From: Actinomadura oligospora ATCC 43269
GTDB taxonomy: Bacteria; Actinomycetota; Actinomycetes; Streptosporangiales; Streptosporangiaceae
Length of the DNA: 64,000 nt
Direction of reading: 5' to 3'
NCBI RefSeq assembly: GCF_000518265.1
Contig: NZ_JADG01000016.1
Span: 1 to 64,000, forward strand
The position numbers and the translations under genes were made by a program. Below are positions 50,562 through 59,436 of this stretch, in pieces (position 1 is the stretch's first letter; every line of letters begins with the position of its first letter). The notes beneath the pieces were generated by a model. It was not told the DNA's origin. It saw only the letters and a program-made list of their open reading frames with translations, and did not search any database.

Positions 50562-51017
50562 TCACGCGCCCGCGCCCGGCCCGGCGGACGCGGCGCCCGG
50601 GCCGCCGACCGGGGCGAAGCCGCCCGCCGGGCCGTCGCGGAGCGGCGTCCGCAGCGCGGTCTCGCCGTAGCGCAGGACGAGCCGTTGCATCTCCTGGCCG
50701 ATCAGCGCCGGGTCGATCACGCCCTGGGTGAGGACGCCGAGGCAGGTGCCCTCGGCGGCGCCGCGCAGGAACAGCACGCCGCCCTCGTACTGGGCCATCA
50801 CCTGGTACAGCGCGCGTCCGCCGGTGCCGTACGTCCCGGCCACCGACCGGGACACCGACAGCAGGCTCGTGCAGGTCGCGGCCAGGCGCTCCGACTCGTC
50901 CCGGGCCAGGGACGCCGAGCGCGCGATGACGAGGCCGTCCCGGGAGCACAGCACGACATGGCGGACGCCGGCGACCCGGGCCAGTGAGTCGATCATCCAG
51001 TCCTGGTCAGCGGTCAA
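50562..51017 (-). CDS. cvnB: Conservon roadblock/LC7 protein CvnB (151 aa)
   Basis: TTG at 51017 (TADQDWMIDSLARVAG) follows AGGAG with 7-nt spacing and overlaps the cvnA stop by 11 bp; an internal ATG at 50996 would cut the conserved helix. Roadblock fold: VRHVVLCSRDGLVIARSASLARDESERLAATCTSLLS, YEGGVLFLRGAAEGTCLGVL. These proteins act as GTPase-activating or scaffold partners of MglA-type GTPases. The last ~25 residues are a Gly/Ala-rich tail. Confidence 0.9.
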   Translation of the reverse strand: MTADQDWMIDSLARVAGVRHVVLCSRDGLVIARSASLARDESERLAATCTSLLSVSRSVAGTYGTGGRALYQVMAQYEGGVLFLRGAAEGTCLGVLTQGVIDPALIGQEMQRLVLRYGETALRTPLRDGPAGGFAPVGGPGAASAGPGAGA

Positions 51018-52899
51018 GGTCGTCTCCTGGGGACGGCTCGGTGGTCTCGGCCGACGTGTCGGCCTCGGTCGGGTGCGGTGTCGAGTCGGACAGGTCGGAT
51101 GATTCGGATGGATCGGGCGCAGTGTCGGCGGGCGCGGAGTCCTCGGACTCGGAGTCCTCGGGAACGGTCTCGCCTCCCGGCTCCGGTTCGGTGAAGAGCG
51201 AGGCGATGAAGGCGCCCGCCTCATCCGGGCTGGACGGCGGGGGCGCGAGCTCGGCCAGCGGCTCGGACGCCGGGCGCGGCGCCTCGCCCGAGCGGCGGCG
51301 CGACGTCCGCTTGGGCAGCCCGCGGATCTCGTCGGGCCTCTCGTCGTCCCGCGCCGCAGCCGCCTCGACGACGGTCGGCGCGGCCGGAGCGGCGGCGGAA
51401 GCGGGTTCAGGCGCGGGCGGAACGGAAGCGGGCGCGGGTTCAGGCGTGGCGGCGGGGCGCGGTTCCAGTCCTGGGGCACGGACGGTCGTGGTGAGGTCGT
51501 CCGGGACGCGGATGACGACGCGCAGCCCGCCGTACGGGGACGGCTCCAGCGCCAGGTGCAGGCCGTGGCGGCTCGCGTAACGTCCGACGACGACCAGGCC
51601 GAGCCGCGGCACCTCGCCCAGCTCGGCGAGGTCGATCGTCTGCTCTCCGACGACCATGCGCTGCGCCTCGGACAGGCGCGGTTCCTCCAGTCCGGTGCCC
51701 TGGTCGTCGATCCGGACGACCGCGCCCGACGCCCCCGCCGACAGCCCGACGATGACGTCGGTGGCGCTCGGGGAGAGCGTGGTCGCGTTGTCGAGCAGCT
51801 CGGCCAGCAGGTGGATCACCGGCTCCAGGACGGCGGCGCGGACGGCCACCGGCGGGTCGCCCTCGATCCGGACGCGCCGGAAGTCCTCGATGCGGGCCGT
51901 CGCGGCCTGGACGGTCTCGGCGAGGCGCATCGGCTCGGGCCAGTGCTGGCCCTCCCAGGTCCCGCAGGCGACGACGAGGCTCTGCGCGAGGCGGGCGGCC
52001 TGCGCGGCGAGGTGGTCGACGACCTGCCCTGCGGCGTAGACCTCGGGGTCGTCGCGGCGGGACTCGGCGAGCCGTTCGGCGGCGGCCTGGACGCGGTGCA
52101 TCAGCGTCTGCTGCCGTCGTCCGAGCGCGACGAGGACCATGCGCTGGGAGTCGAGGCGTCCGTCGGCGTCCTCGGCGGCCTCCGCGAGCGCGGCGCGCGT
52201 CGCGTCGGCGGCCTCGTCCAGTGCCTTCTGCGCTGCCGCGGCGGCTTCGTCGAGGGCTTGCTGCGCGGCCTGGGCGGCCTCCTCGGCGGCGGCTTCGGCT
52301 GCCTGGGCAGCCTCCGCCGCGTCCTCTCGCGCGTACCGCGCCTCGCGTTCGGCGACGCGGCGGGACAGGTCGTTGTCGCGCGCGGTGGCCCGCAGGTCCT
52401 CGAGGGCGCGGTCGCGCAGCTCGGTGAGGTCGGCGCCGAACGCCTCGTCCTGCTCGGGCGGCGGCAGCGGCGCGTCGCGGTCGGCGAGCACGGCGGGCAG
52501 GGCGTCGCTGAGCAGCTGCTCGACGCCCTTGCGGAGCAGGCCGTTGGCGTCGGTGAGCGTCGCCGAGTACTGCCGCCACTGCTCGTGCAGGCGCGCCCGG
52601 TCGGTGGTGAGCGCGTCGCGCTCGGAGAGCAGGGCGGCCCGCTCGGCGGTCAGCTCGTCCACCCGGCGTGCCGTCCGCGCCTGCCGGGCGTTCGCGCGCA
52701 CCGCGGTCAGGACGGCGAGGACGGTGGTGCCGAGCGCGGCGGCGAGGGCGACGCCCCAGGCGGGCCAGCGGGCGCCGCCGGTGAACAGCCAGGGACCTGC
52801 CGAGGTGAGCGCGAGGGTGGCGCCGGCCGAGGTCCAGAGCGCGTACGAGAGCGGCCTGGAGGAGAGGGACGGGTCCGGCGCGGGCGCGGAAGGACTCAT
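51007..52899 (-). CDS. cvnA: Conservon sensor-kinase-like ATPase CvnA (630 aa)
   Basis: ATG at 52899 follows AAAGGGA. Two N-terminal membrane helices (YALWTSAGATLALTSAGPWLF and WGVALAAALGTTVLAVLT) are followed by a long Ala/Glu-rich coiled coil (residues 75-250), a helical segment (LGRRQQTLMHRVQAAAERLAESRRDD), then an HATPase_c domain: LAELLDNATTLSPSATDVIVGL near residue 360 (N box), IDDQGTGLEEPRL (G1), LGLVVVGRYASRHG. No phospho-acceptor His box is evident, as in other CvnA proteins. The last ~150 residues are disordered Ser/Asp/Glu/Pro. Confidence 0.93.
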   Translation of the reverse strand: MSPSAPAPDPSLSSRPLSYALWTSAGATLALTSAGPWLFTGGARWPAWGVALAAALGTTVLAVLTAVRANARQARTARRVDELTAERAALLSERDALTTDRARLHEQWRQYSATLTDANGLLRKGVEQLLSDALPAVLADRDAPLPPPEQDEAFGADLTELRDRALEDLRATARDNDLSRRVAEREARYAREDAAEAAQAAEAAAEEAAQAAQQALDEAAAAAQKALDEAADATRAALAEAAEDADGRLDSQRMVLVALGRRQQTLMHRVQAAAERLAESRRDDPEVYAAGQVVDHLAAQAARLAQSLVVACGTWEGQHWPEPMRLAETVQAATARIEDFRRVRIEGDPPVAVRAAVLEPVIHLLAELLDNATTLSPSATDVIVGLSAGASGAVVRIDDQGTGLEEPRLSEAQRMVVGEQTIDLAELGEVPRLGLVVVGRYASRHGLHLALEPSPYGGLRVVIRVPDDLTTTVRAPGLEPRPAATPEPAPASVPPAPEPASAAAPAAPTVVEAAAARDDERPDEIRGLPKRTSRRRSGEAPRPASEPLAELAPPPSSPDEAGAFIASLFTEPEPGGETVPEDSESEDSAPADTAPDPSESSDLSDSTPHPTEADTSAETTEPSPGDDLDR

Positions 52900-53110
52900 G
52901 TTCCCTTTCGGGGTAGAGCGGGCGGGGGCGTCGCCGGCCGGGCCCGGGGGGCGGGTGAGGGCGGCTCCTCGGCGTCTTATGCTGGCGGCGGGCGCGGGCG
53001 GGGCGCGAGAGCATCCGCTGCCCGGCTCGGGCGCACTCGGTGATCTTTTGCCTACAAAGTGGGCACTTACCGGGCATTCCACCATACTTGTGCGTGAGAA
53101 TGCGGTTCCT

Positions 53111-54373
53111 ATGAGCGACCAGCGACGGGAACTCGTGCGGGCACGGGAGCTCCAGGGGCTGACCCAGGCGGACGCGGCCGACCTGGTGCACGTCGCCACC
53201 TCGACCTGGGCCCGGTGGGAGCGGGGCGAGCGCGCACCCCGCACGCAGCACATCGCGGAGATCGCGCGGATCCTGGACGTCCCGGCCTCGCGGGCGCGGG
53301 CCTGGTTCGCCGGTCCCGCCGAGTCCGCCGAGGACGATCCGGGCGGCGCGTCCGAGGACGACCGGACGCTGCCCGACCTGGGCGACCCGACCATGATCCT
53401 CGCCGACGCCCGCGCGCTCGGCGTGTCCAACGCCGACCCGGACGTGCTGCGCATCGCCCGGCTCTCCCTCGGACGCATCGTGGACCGCTACGAGGAGTTC
53501 GGCCCCTGGACGCTCGCCCCCGAGGCGCGCGAGCTGCGCCGGTCGCTGCACGCGCTGCTGCGCGGACAGCAACCGCCCAAGCAGCGCCGCGAACTGTTCG
53601 CCGCCGCCGCGCGCGCGGGAGGACTGCTCGGCTACATGGCCGTCCACCTGGGACGTCCGGTCGTCGCGGAGGCATACCTCGCCGAGGCCGAGCTGCTCGC
53701 TGGATACGCCGACGACGTCGACATGCGCATGTGGGCCGCGGGGACGCGCTCGCTCGCGCTCTACGACCAGGGACGTTTCGGCGAAGCGGACGCCGCCGCC
53801 GAGGCCGCCGTCCGGCTGGACCCGACCGGGCCGCAGGCGATCCGCCTTCTCTCCACCGGACGCGCCCGGCCCCTCGCGCGCCTGGGCGACGCCACCGCGC
53901 GCGCACACGCGGAACGCCTACTCGACGAAGCGATCGAACTGTCGGAGCGTGGCCGCGACCGGCTTCCTACAGGATTCCCGCCGTGCGTCTCGTTCGGCCC
54001 GTACAGCACGGCCCGGACGCTGGCCAGTGCGGTCACCGTCCACGTCGCGACGGGCGACACGGGCCGGGCGCTCGAATACGCCTCGGCCATCGAACCCATG
54101 GTCCGCAGCTCCGGATCCCGCTGGACGGAGGCGCTCGTCGGCCTCGACGTCGCGACGGCGCTGCTGGAGGAGGACGTCCGGCGGGCCATGGGCCTCGGAT
54201 GCCGGGCGCTCGACCTGACCCGTCAGGTTCCGATCCGTCCGGTGTGGCAGCGCGCCCGCGACCTGGAGGCCGCCGCCGCGCCCTGGGCGGAGGAGGCGCA
54301 CGCGGCCCGCTTCAGCGCCCAGCTCCGCGAGTGGGGCCGCACGTCCCTGGCCCGTCCCGTCGTGGCGGGCTGA
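53111..54373 (+). CDS. XRE family regulator with TPR-like C-terminal domain (420 aa)
   Basis: ATG at 53111 (MSDQRRELVRARELQGLTQADAA). The HTH is LTQADAADLVHVATSTWARWERGERAPRTQH. After an acidic linker, residues ~100-400 form paired helices as in actinobacterial XRE/TPR regulators (FAAAARAGGLLGYMAVHLGRP, AEAYLAEAELLAGYADD, AAEAAVRLDPTGPQA). There is no strong Shine-Dalgarno. CATACT (53083-53088) with TGGGCA 17 bp earlier may be its promoter. It is divergent from cvnA across 211 bp and could regulate the conservon; this is inference from position. Confidence 0.88.
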   Translation: MSDQRRELVRARELQGLTQADAADLVHVATSTWARWERGERAPRTQHIAEIARILDVPASRARAWFAGPAESAEDDPGGASEDDRTLPDLGDPTMILADARALGVSNADPDVLRIARLSLGRIVDRYEEFGPWTLAPEARELRRSLHALLRGQQPPKQRRELFAAAARAGGLLGYMAVHLGRPVVAEAYLAEAELLAGYADDVDMRMWAAGTRSLALYDQGRFGEADAAAEAAVRLDPTGPQAIRLLSTGRARPLARLGDATARAHAERLLDEAIELSERGRDRLPTGFPPCVSFGPYSTARTLASAVTVHVATGDTGRALEYASAIEPMVRSSGSRWTEALVGLDVATALLEEDVRRAMGLGCRALDLTRQVPIRPVWQRARDLEAAAAPWAEEAHAARFSAQLREWGRTSLARPVVAG

Positions 54374-54408
54374 ACAGCCGCTCCGGACCCGCCGTCCGCG
54401 ATCGGGGA

Positions 54409-54441
54409 TCCCGCCGCCCGGGACGAAGCCGGGCGGCGGGA
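54409..54441. terminator. Bidirectional terminator between convergent genes
   Basis: TCCCGCCGCCCGG (54409-54421) pairs perfectly with CCGGGCGGCGGGA (54429-54441), a 13-bp stem between the XRE gene and the leftward secreted-protein gene. Confidence 0.85.
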
Positions 54442-54464
54442 GCGGGATCACCGGCGACGCGGGT

Positions 54465-55538
54465 CTAGAAAACCGTGTCGGGGCTGGTGATCTCGACGTA
54501 GCTCTGGCCGGAGACCCTGCAGTTGTTGATCGTGCCGGTCACCGTCGAGGCGCCCTCCCAGTAGCCGCCGCCGGGAGCCTGGTCCCAGGCGACCTCCTGG
54601 TCCTTGCGCTGCGGCGTGACGGTGAACGTGCCGCCCGGGACCTTGACCTTCCAGCCGCTGCTGTAGGTCAGCTTGGTGACGGGGCTGGTCCAGCTGCTGA
54701 CGGGGGTCATCGACAGCTTGGACGGGTCGAGGTCGGTGGTCGAGCCGTCCGGCCGGACCAGGGTCCCGGCCCGCCGGACCAGGCCGGACTTGTCGCTGAT
54801 CAGGTACACCATGTACTGGCTGCCGTTGGTCAGCTGGATGCTGAACCAGTCCCAGCGGCCGTAGCCGGGCTTGAAGTCCCCGTACTGGTGGTCGAACCAC
54901 GACTGGCCGGTGACCTTGATGGCCTCACCGTGGTCGTAGACCGTGCCCGAGGTCTTCAGGTTCGTGTAGGAGTAGTAGTACGACTGGCCCCACTGGGCGT
55001 AGTCGATGAGGCCGCGCACGCCCTGGTAGTTCCCGTGCAGAGCGGGCGGGGTGCTCTGGCTGAGCGCCAGGTCCAGCTTGTACGAGCCGTCCTGGAAGCC
55101 GCCGCCCAGCTTGTAGGAGCCGTTCTTCCCGGACATGTTCCAGTCGTCGACGGCGATGTCGTACCCGCCGTCCGCCGGGATCGTGTCGGGCATCCCGGCG
55201 GCCTTGGACTCCCACTTGAAATTGTCGCCCGTGAGGTCGGTGACCGCGAGGTTCCCCGCGTACCCCGACAGGCTCGGGTACTGGATCTGGTTGCGGAAGA
55301 ACACCTGCTCGAAGCCGTAGTCGTGGCGCTTGCCCTTGCTGTCCACACCGCTCAGGTGGCCGGTGTAGTAGTACCACTCGCGCGTCGCGTTGTGCGGCGA
55401 CTCGTCCTTCGGGATCGAGACTCCCACCGTGTCGGCGGAGGCTGAGGCGGGGGAGGCCAGGAGGAGGGACAGCGCCGCCGCGGACGCCGCCCCCAGCGCG
55501 GTCAGCCGCCGCGTCCGGCCTTTGTGATCTTGGATCAT
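54465..55538 (-). CDS. Secreted lipocalin/CrtC-like (AttH family) protein (357 aa)
   Basis: ATG at 55538 (MIQDHKGRTRRLTALGAAS). Signal peptide residues 1-35 (LTALGAASAAALSLLLASPASASA). The body resembles the AttH/CrtC lipocalin-like fold: SPHNATREWYYYTGHLSG (near the N-terminus), GFEQVFFRNQIQYP, LGGGFQDGSYKLDLALSQSTPPALHGNYQG, VTGQSWFDHQYGDFKPGYGRWDWFSIQL, and a second barrel. Relatives include carotenoid hydratases and secreted hydrolases; the catalytic role here is not known. It stands alone between convergent and divergent neighbours. Confidence 0.85.
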   Translation of the reverse strand: MIQDHKGRTRRLTALGAASAAALSLLLASPASASADTVGVSIPKDESPHNATREWYYYTGHLSGVDSKGKRHDYGFEQVFFRNQIQYPSLSGYAGNLAVTDLTGDNFKWESKAAGMPDTIPADGGYDIAVDDWNMSGKNGSYKLGGGFQDGSYKLDLALSQSTPPALHGNYQGVRGLIDYAQWGQSYYYSYTNLKTSGTVYDHGEAIKVTGQSWFDHQYGDFKPGYGRWDWFSIQLTNGSQYMVYLISDKSGLVRRAGTLVRPDGSTTDLDPSKLSMTPVSSWTSPVTKLTYSSGWKVKVPGGTFTVTPQRKDQEVAWDQAPGGGYWEGASTVTGTINNCRVSGQSYVEITSPDTVF

Positions 55539-55603
55539 GGCCCGCACCCTAGCCCTGCGAAAACCCGTCGAGGAAGGCCCAGATCCGTCGCACAATCGAC
55601 TCC

Positions 55604-56140
55604 ATGCGCAAGATTCCGACCGTTTTCCTCCGTGACCGGGACACCGATCCGAAGCATGTGACCCGCGTTCCCCACCCCGACTGCGCCTGGGTTCTCGCCG
55701 GTGACGGCGTCCCGACCCGCAAGTTCGACGGCACCTGCGTCCGGTTCGACGGCGCGCGGTGGTGGGCGCGCCGCGAGGTCCGCTCCGGCCGGACGGCCCC
55801 GGACGGATTCCTCCCGCTCGGCACGGACGAGGCGACCGGCAAAACCGTCGGCTGGGAGCCCGCCGAGTCGTCCGCGTACTGGAAGTACCTGTGCGCCGCC
55901 GCGGGGGACGCCGTCTGGGAGGAGGGCACGTACGAGCTGATCGGCCCGAAGGTCAACGGCAACCCGGAGGGCGTGGACGAGCACACCCTCGTTCCGCACG
56001 GAGGCCAGCGCCTCGTCGGCGTTCCGCTCGACTTCGACGGGCTGCGCGAGTGGTTGCTCACCCACCCGTACGAGGGGATCGTGTGGCACGCGCCGGACGG
56101 GCGGATGGCGAAGCTGAAGCGCCGCGACATGCGGCGCTGA
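55604..56140 (+). CDS. Minimal RNA ligase family protein (178 aa)
   Basis: ATG at 55604. Nucleotidyltransferase motifs in order: motif I KFDGTCVRFDG with the predicted AMP-accepting Lys40, GTYELIGPKVNGNPEG (motif III-like region), EGIVWHAPDGRMAKLKR (motifs IV and V, Lys170 and Lys172). The protein is only the catalytic adenylation domain, without the OB or specificity domain of T4-type ligases, matching the short actinobacterial RNA ligase 1 (DUF5565-type) family. Expected reaction: ATP-dependent sealing of RNA 5'-phosphate and 3'-OH ends. The natural substrate is unknown. Divergent from the secreted-protein gene (65 bp) and followed by two strong hairpins. Confidence 0.85.
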   Translation: MRKIPTVFLRDRDTDPKHVTRVPHPDCAWVLAGDGVPTRKFDGTCVRFDGARWWARREVRSGRTAPDGFLPLGTDEATGKTVGWEPAESSAYWKYLCAAAGDAVWEEGTYELIGPKVNGNPEGVDEHTLVPHGGQRLVGVPLDFDGLREWLLTHPYEGIVWHAPDGRMAKLKRRDMRR

Positions 56141-56164
56141 TCGGCTGATCGGGATCCCGGGGGC

Positions 56165-56199
56165 GGGTCGGGACGGTTCGTGGTGCTCCGTCCCGACCC
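56165..56199 (+). terminator. First hairpin after the RNA ligase gene
   Basis: GGGTCGGGACGG (56165-56176) pairs perfectly with CCGTCCCGACCC (56188-56199), with an 11-nt loop, 24 nt after the stop. Confidence 0.8.
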
Positions 56200-56209
56200 C
56201 GTCGGAAGG

Positions 56210-56262
56210 GGTGTGGGGAGTCACGGCGGCGGTGTGCCGCCGTGACCCCGTCCCCCCACACC
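56210..56262 (+). terminator. Second, two-tier hairpin after the RNA ligase gene
   Basis: Inner stem GTCACGGCGGC (56220-56230) / GCCGCCGTGAC (56236-56246). Outer arms GGTGTGGGG (56210-56218) / CCCCACACC (56254-56262). Confidence 0.8.
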
Positions 56263-56528
56263 GCAGGCGGACCCGGCGCGTCAGGCCCGGAACGGACGCG
56301 CCTTCCCGAGCGCTTCCGTTCCGCCCCCTTGGGCCTGGCGCGATCGCCATCCACTTCGGTGCGCATGAAGTTAGCGGGGTCGGACGCGCGGGTTCACTCG
56401 CTTCGGGAGCGCGTCGGTGAGCGGTCGGTCACCTGCGGTGAGCGGTCCGGTGCGGGGGACGGGCGGCGCGTGGACTTCTCGTGCGCGCGTGGACTTCTCA
56501 CCTGGAGGACAGGCCACCGCCACCGGGC

Positions 56529-59192
56529 CTACAGGTAGAGGCCGTAGAGCTCCTCGGGGTGGTCCCAGATCGGCGGCATGTCGTCGGCGACGAGGGTGAC
56601 CAGGGCGTCGCGGCTCGGGCGGTCGGGGAGGGACGCGATGCGCTGGGCCTGGTTGGCGACGGCCATGTCCAGAAGGTTCCGCATGAGGCGTCCGTTGCCG
56701 AAGGCCGCTCCGCGCGGGACGCGGCGCAGCATGGCCGACAGGACGCCGGGGAGCTCGTCGTCCAGGAGGAAGCCGTCGTCCTGGGCGAGCGCGGCGAACA
56801 CCGCGACCAGTTCCTCGTCGGTGTAGTCGGGGAAGTGGATCTGCTTGGGGAAGCGCGAGTCGAGGCCGGGGTTGGCGGCGAGGAACTCGGCCATCTCGCG
56901 CTGGTATCCGGCGACGATCACGACGAGGTCGTCGCGGTGGTCCTCCATGAGCTTGACCAGCTCGGCGATCGCCTCGTGGCCGTAGTCGCCCTTCAGCGGC
57001 GACTGCGTGAGGGTGTAGGCCTCGTCGATGAACAGGACGCCGCCGACCGCGCGCTCGACCAGGCGGCGGGTGCGCGGCGCGGTCTGGCCGATGTACTCGC
57101 CGACCAGGTGCGTCCGGGACGCCTCGACCAGGTGCCCGGACGACAGGACGCCGAGCCGCCGGTAGATCCGTCCGAGCAGGCGGGCGACCATCGTCTTGCC
57201 GGTTCCGGGGCTGCCGGTGAAGACCATGTGCCGGGTCGGCGTGCTCACCCGCAGGCCGGAGCGGACGCGCGCCCGGTCGACGCGCGCGGTCGCGGCGAGC
57301 AGCGCGATCTCGTGCTTGACGTTCTCCAGCCCGGTCAGCGCGGCGAGCTCGGCCATCGGGTCGCCCGCGGCCTTCGCGGTGTCGAGCGTCGCCGGGACGT
57401 CGCCCTTCCGGACGACCGGCTGCTCGTCCTCGGCGGTCCTCAGCCCGGAGAGGACCAGGTCGGCCAGGTAGGGGGCGAGGCGGGCGTTGCGGAGGGTCTG
57501 GACGGGCGGGGTCGCGGCGAGCAGCGTCCCGGCGGCGGCGAGGGCGTGCCGGGTCGCGCGGGCGCCGCGGACGGCGAGCGCGCGGCGGAACAGTTCGGCG
57601 TGCCCGTCGGCGGTGAACGGGCGGGTCCGCGCGATCCGGAACCGCTGTGGCAGGACGGGGTTGACCTCGCCGATCCGGTGGTCGCCCTCGGCGTCGCAGA
57701 GCGCGGCGACGTGCAGTTCGGGATGGATGGCGAGCAGCCGGTGCAGCTCCTCGGCGACGGCCTCGCCGAGGCTCGGGTCGGCGACCACGGCGTCCAGGCC
57801 CTCGAACACCAGGAGGCGGTCGGCGCCGCAGTCGCGGACGTCGGCGTGGAGCTTGGCGACGGCGTCCGGGAGACGCTGCCCGACCAGCAGGTTCGCGGTC
57901 AGCCAGAGCGGGTCGCGGCTCAGGGACAGGGCGCGGCTGAGCTCCTGCGCGGCGTCCCGCTTGCCGGTGCCGTCCGGCCCGGCGAGCAGCAGCCGGACGC
58001 CCGGACGGGGCGCGCCCGCGCCCGCTGTGGCGCCCGCGAGGACGCGGTCGAGCGCGGCGGTCAGCTCCGGCTGGTCCACCAGGCCCGTGGACGGCGCGGC
58101 GGGCACGGCGGCGGGCTCGCCCGGGGCGGGCCTCAGCCGGTCGGCGAGCGGGTTCGGCACCCGGCGGCGCGGCGCGAAGAGGCGCCGCAGGTCGGTCTGG
58201 AACTGGACGACCGGAATCCACTCGGGGCGCGGGAACCACGGGTCGCCGGGCAGTCCCTGGACGATCGCGACGAACCGCATCGACATGTCGAGCCAGGCGC
58301 GGCAGGCGTCCGCCGCGCCCGAGACCAGGGCCGCGACCAGCCACGACCGCGTCTGCTCCTGCCACGCCGCGGCCTTGAACCCGCGCCGCTCGACCGGGAA
58401 CCGGGCGCGGACCTCGCGGTACCGGTCCTCGCCGACCGCGACCGCCAGCTCCGGCGGTACGTGCTCCATGCTGCCCTGCAGCAGCAGCTGGACGAGATGG
58501 GTCTCGACCGACTCCTCGCGCGGCGCGACGGCCATCAGGTGCTCGCGCGCCGCGAGCAGCCCCTCGCACACCCACTCCAGGTACCCGACCGGCCCGAGCA
58601 GCTCCGGGACGGCGGCGAGGACGCTCTCGGGCGCGTGCGCGTGCCACTGCTCGCGCAGTTCCATCTTCGGCAGGTTGACCTCGCCGGGCGGCGGCGCGTC
58701 GTACAGGTCGATCAGCGCGCGGCGGCGGGTCTCCAGCGGCTCGATGCCCTCCAGCGCGACCAGGCACTCGCGGGCCAGGTCGATCGCGAGCTCCCGGTCC
58801 GGGGCCTCCACCAGCCAGTCCAGCGGCGGACGCCACCGGCCGCCGGGCGCGTCGCAGCGGGTCATGCGGGTGCTCAGCGGCGCGGGGTTCGCCAGGTGCC
58901 GGTACAGCAGGCGTTCGGGGAGCTGCGACCACGACCCGGCCTTGATCGCGCCGCCGCCCGGCAGGAACGCCAGGATCGCGAAGATCTCGGCCGTGACCAG
59001 GGACGCGGGCAGCGTGAGCAGCTTGTGCTCGTCGGTCGTGAGGCCCGCCGCGCGCGGGTCCGCGGCGAGCGCGTCGATCCGGGCGGCGACCTCGTCGAAC
59101 AGGCCGTCCGGGACGCGCCAGGGGCCGTGGGCGTACACGTCCAGGACCGGCTCGTCGGTGAGCAGCAGTTCCAGGTGCTCCGGCAGCCGCAA
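56529..59192 (-). CDS. Tandem AAA ATPase, CbxX/EccA-like (887 aa)
   Basis: TTG at 59192 (RLPEHLELLLTDEPVLDVYAHGPW) is chosen because GGGGAGA lies 6 nt upstream and no ATG or GTG fits. The first ~320 residues are a helical domain not seen in EccA. AAA domain 1 has Walker A GPDGTGKR near residue 403 and a weak Walker B (LLVFEGLDAVV), so it may not hydrolyse ATP. AAA domain 2 is complete: GSPGTGKTMVARLLGRIY near 659, VLFIDEAYTLTQ near 716, GYQREMAEFLAANPGLDSRF (second region), of the CbxX/CfqX type. Such ATPases remodel Rubisco (CbbX) or serve ESX secretion (EccA); no ESX genes are nearby. Role unknown. Confidence 0.88.
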   Translation of the reverse strand: MRLPEHLELLLTDEPVLDVYAHGPWRVPDGLFDEVAARIDALAADPRAAGLTTDEHKLLTLPASLVTAEIFAILAFLPGGGAIKAGSWSQLPERLLYRHLANPAPLSTRMTRCDAPGGRWRPPLDWLVEAPDRELAIDLARECLVALEGIEPLETRRRALIDLYDAPPPGEVNLPKMELREQWHAHAPESVLAAVPELLGPVGYLEWVCEGLLAAREHLMAVAPREESVETHLVQLLLQGSMEHVPPELAVAVGEDRYREVRARFPVERRGFKAAAWQEQTRSWLVAALVSGAADACRAWLDMSMRFVAIVQGLPGDPWFPRPEWIPVVQFQTDLRRLFAPRRRVPNPLADRLRPAPGEPAAVPAAPSTGLVDQPELTAALDRVLAGATAGAGAPRPGVRLLLAGPDGTGKRDAAQELSRALSLSRDPLWLTANLLVGQRLPDAVAKLHADVRDCGADRLLVFEGLDAVVADPSLGEAVAEELHRLLAIHPELHVAALCDAEGDHRIGEVNPVLPQRFRIARTRPFTADGHAELFRRALAVRGARATRHALAAAGTLLAATPPVQTLRNARLAPYLADLVLSGLRTAEDEQPVVRKGDVPATLDTAKAAGDPMAELAALTGLENVKHEIALLAATARVDRARVRSGLRVSTPTRHMVFTGSPGTGKTMVARLLGRIYRRLGVLSSGHLVEASRTHLVGEYIGQTAPRTRRLVERAVGGVLFIDEAYTLTQSPLKGDYGHEAIAELVKLMEDHRDDLVVIVAGYQREMAEFLAANPGLDSRFPKQIHFPDYTDEELVAVFAALAQDDGFLLDDELPGVLSAMLRRVPRGAAFGNGRLMRNLLDMAVANQAQRIASLPDRPSRDALVTLVADDMPPIWDHPEELYGLYL

Positions 59193-59436
59193 CGCATTCT
59201 CCCCAGGGACGTCCAAAACAGGGGTACAGCCTACGTTTCCGGACGTGTCGCCCGTCCGGGATCCGGAGGACGCGGCCCGGACGACGCGGCCCGGGCCCGT
59301 GCTCCGCCGGATCCCGCCAGTCTCCGCCTCCCCGCCCGTCCCGTCGAGAGTGAGATTCCCGGTTGGCGGGTACCGGCCGTCCGGAACCCGCGGAGCCGGA
59401 GCGGAGGGGCAGCGGGAGGGATGCGAGGATGACGGC

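Noticed and set aside
56481..59432. 983-aa plus-strand frame opposite the AAA ATPase gene
   Set aside because: Antisense shadow of the AAA gene; the composition is Gly/Arg/Val-rich with no domain pattern.
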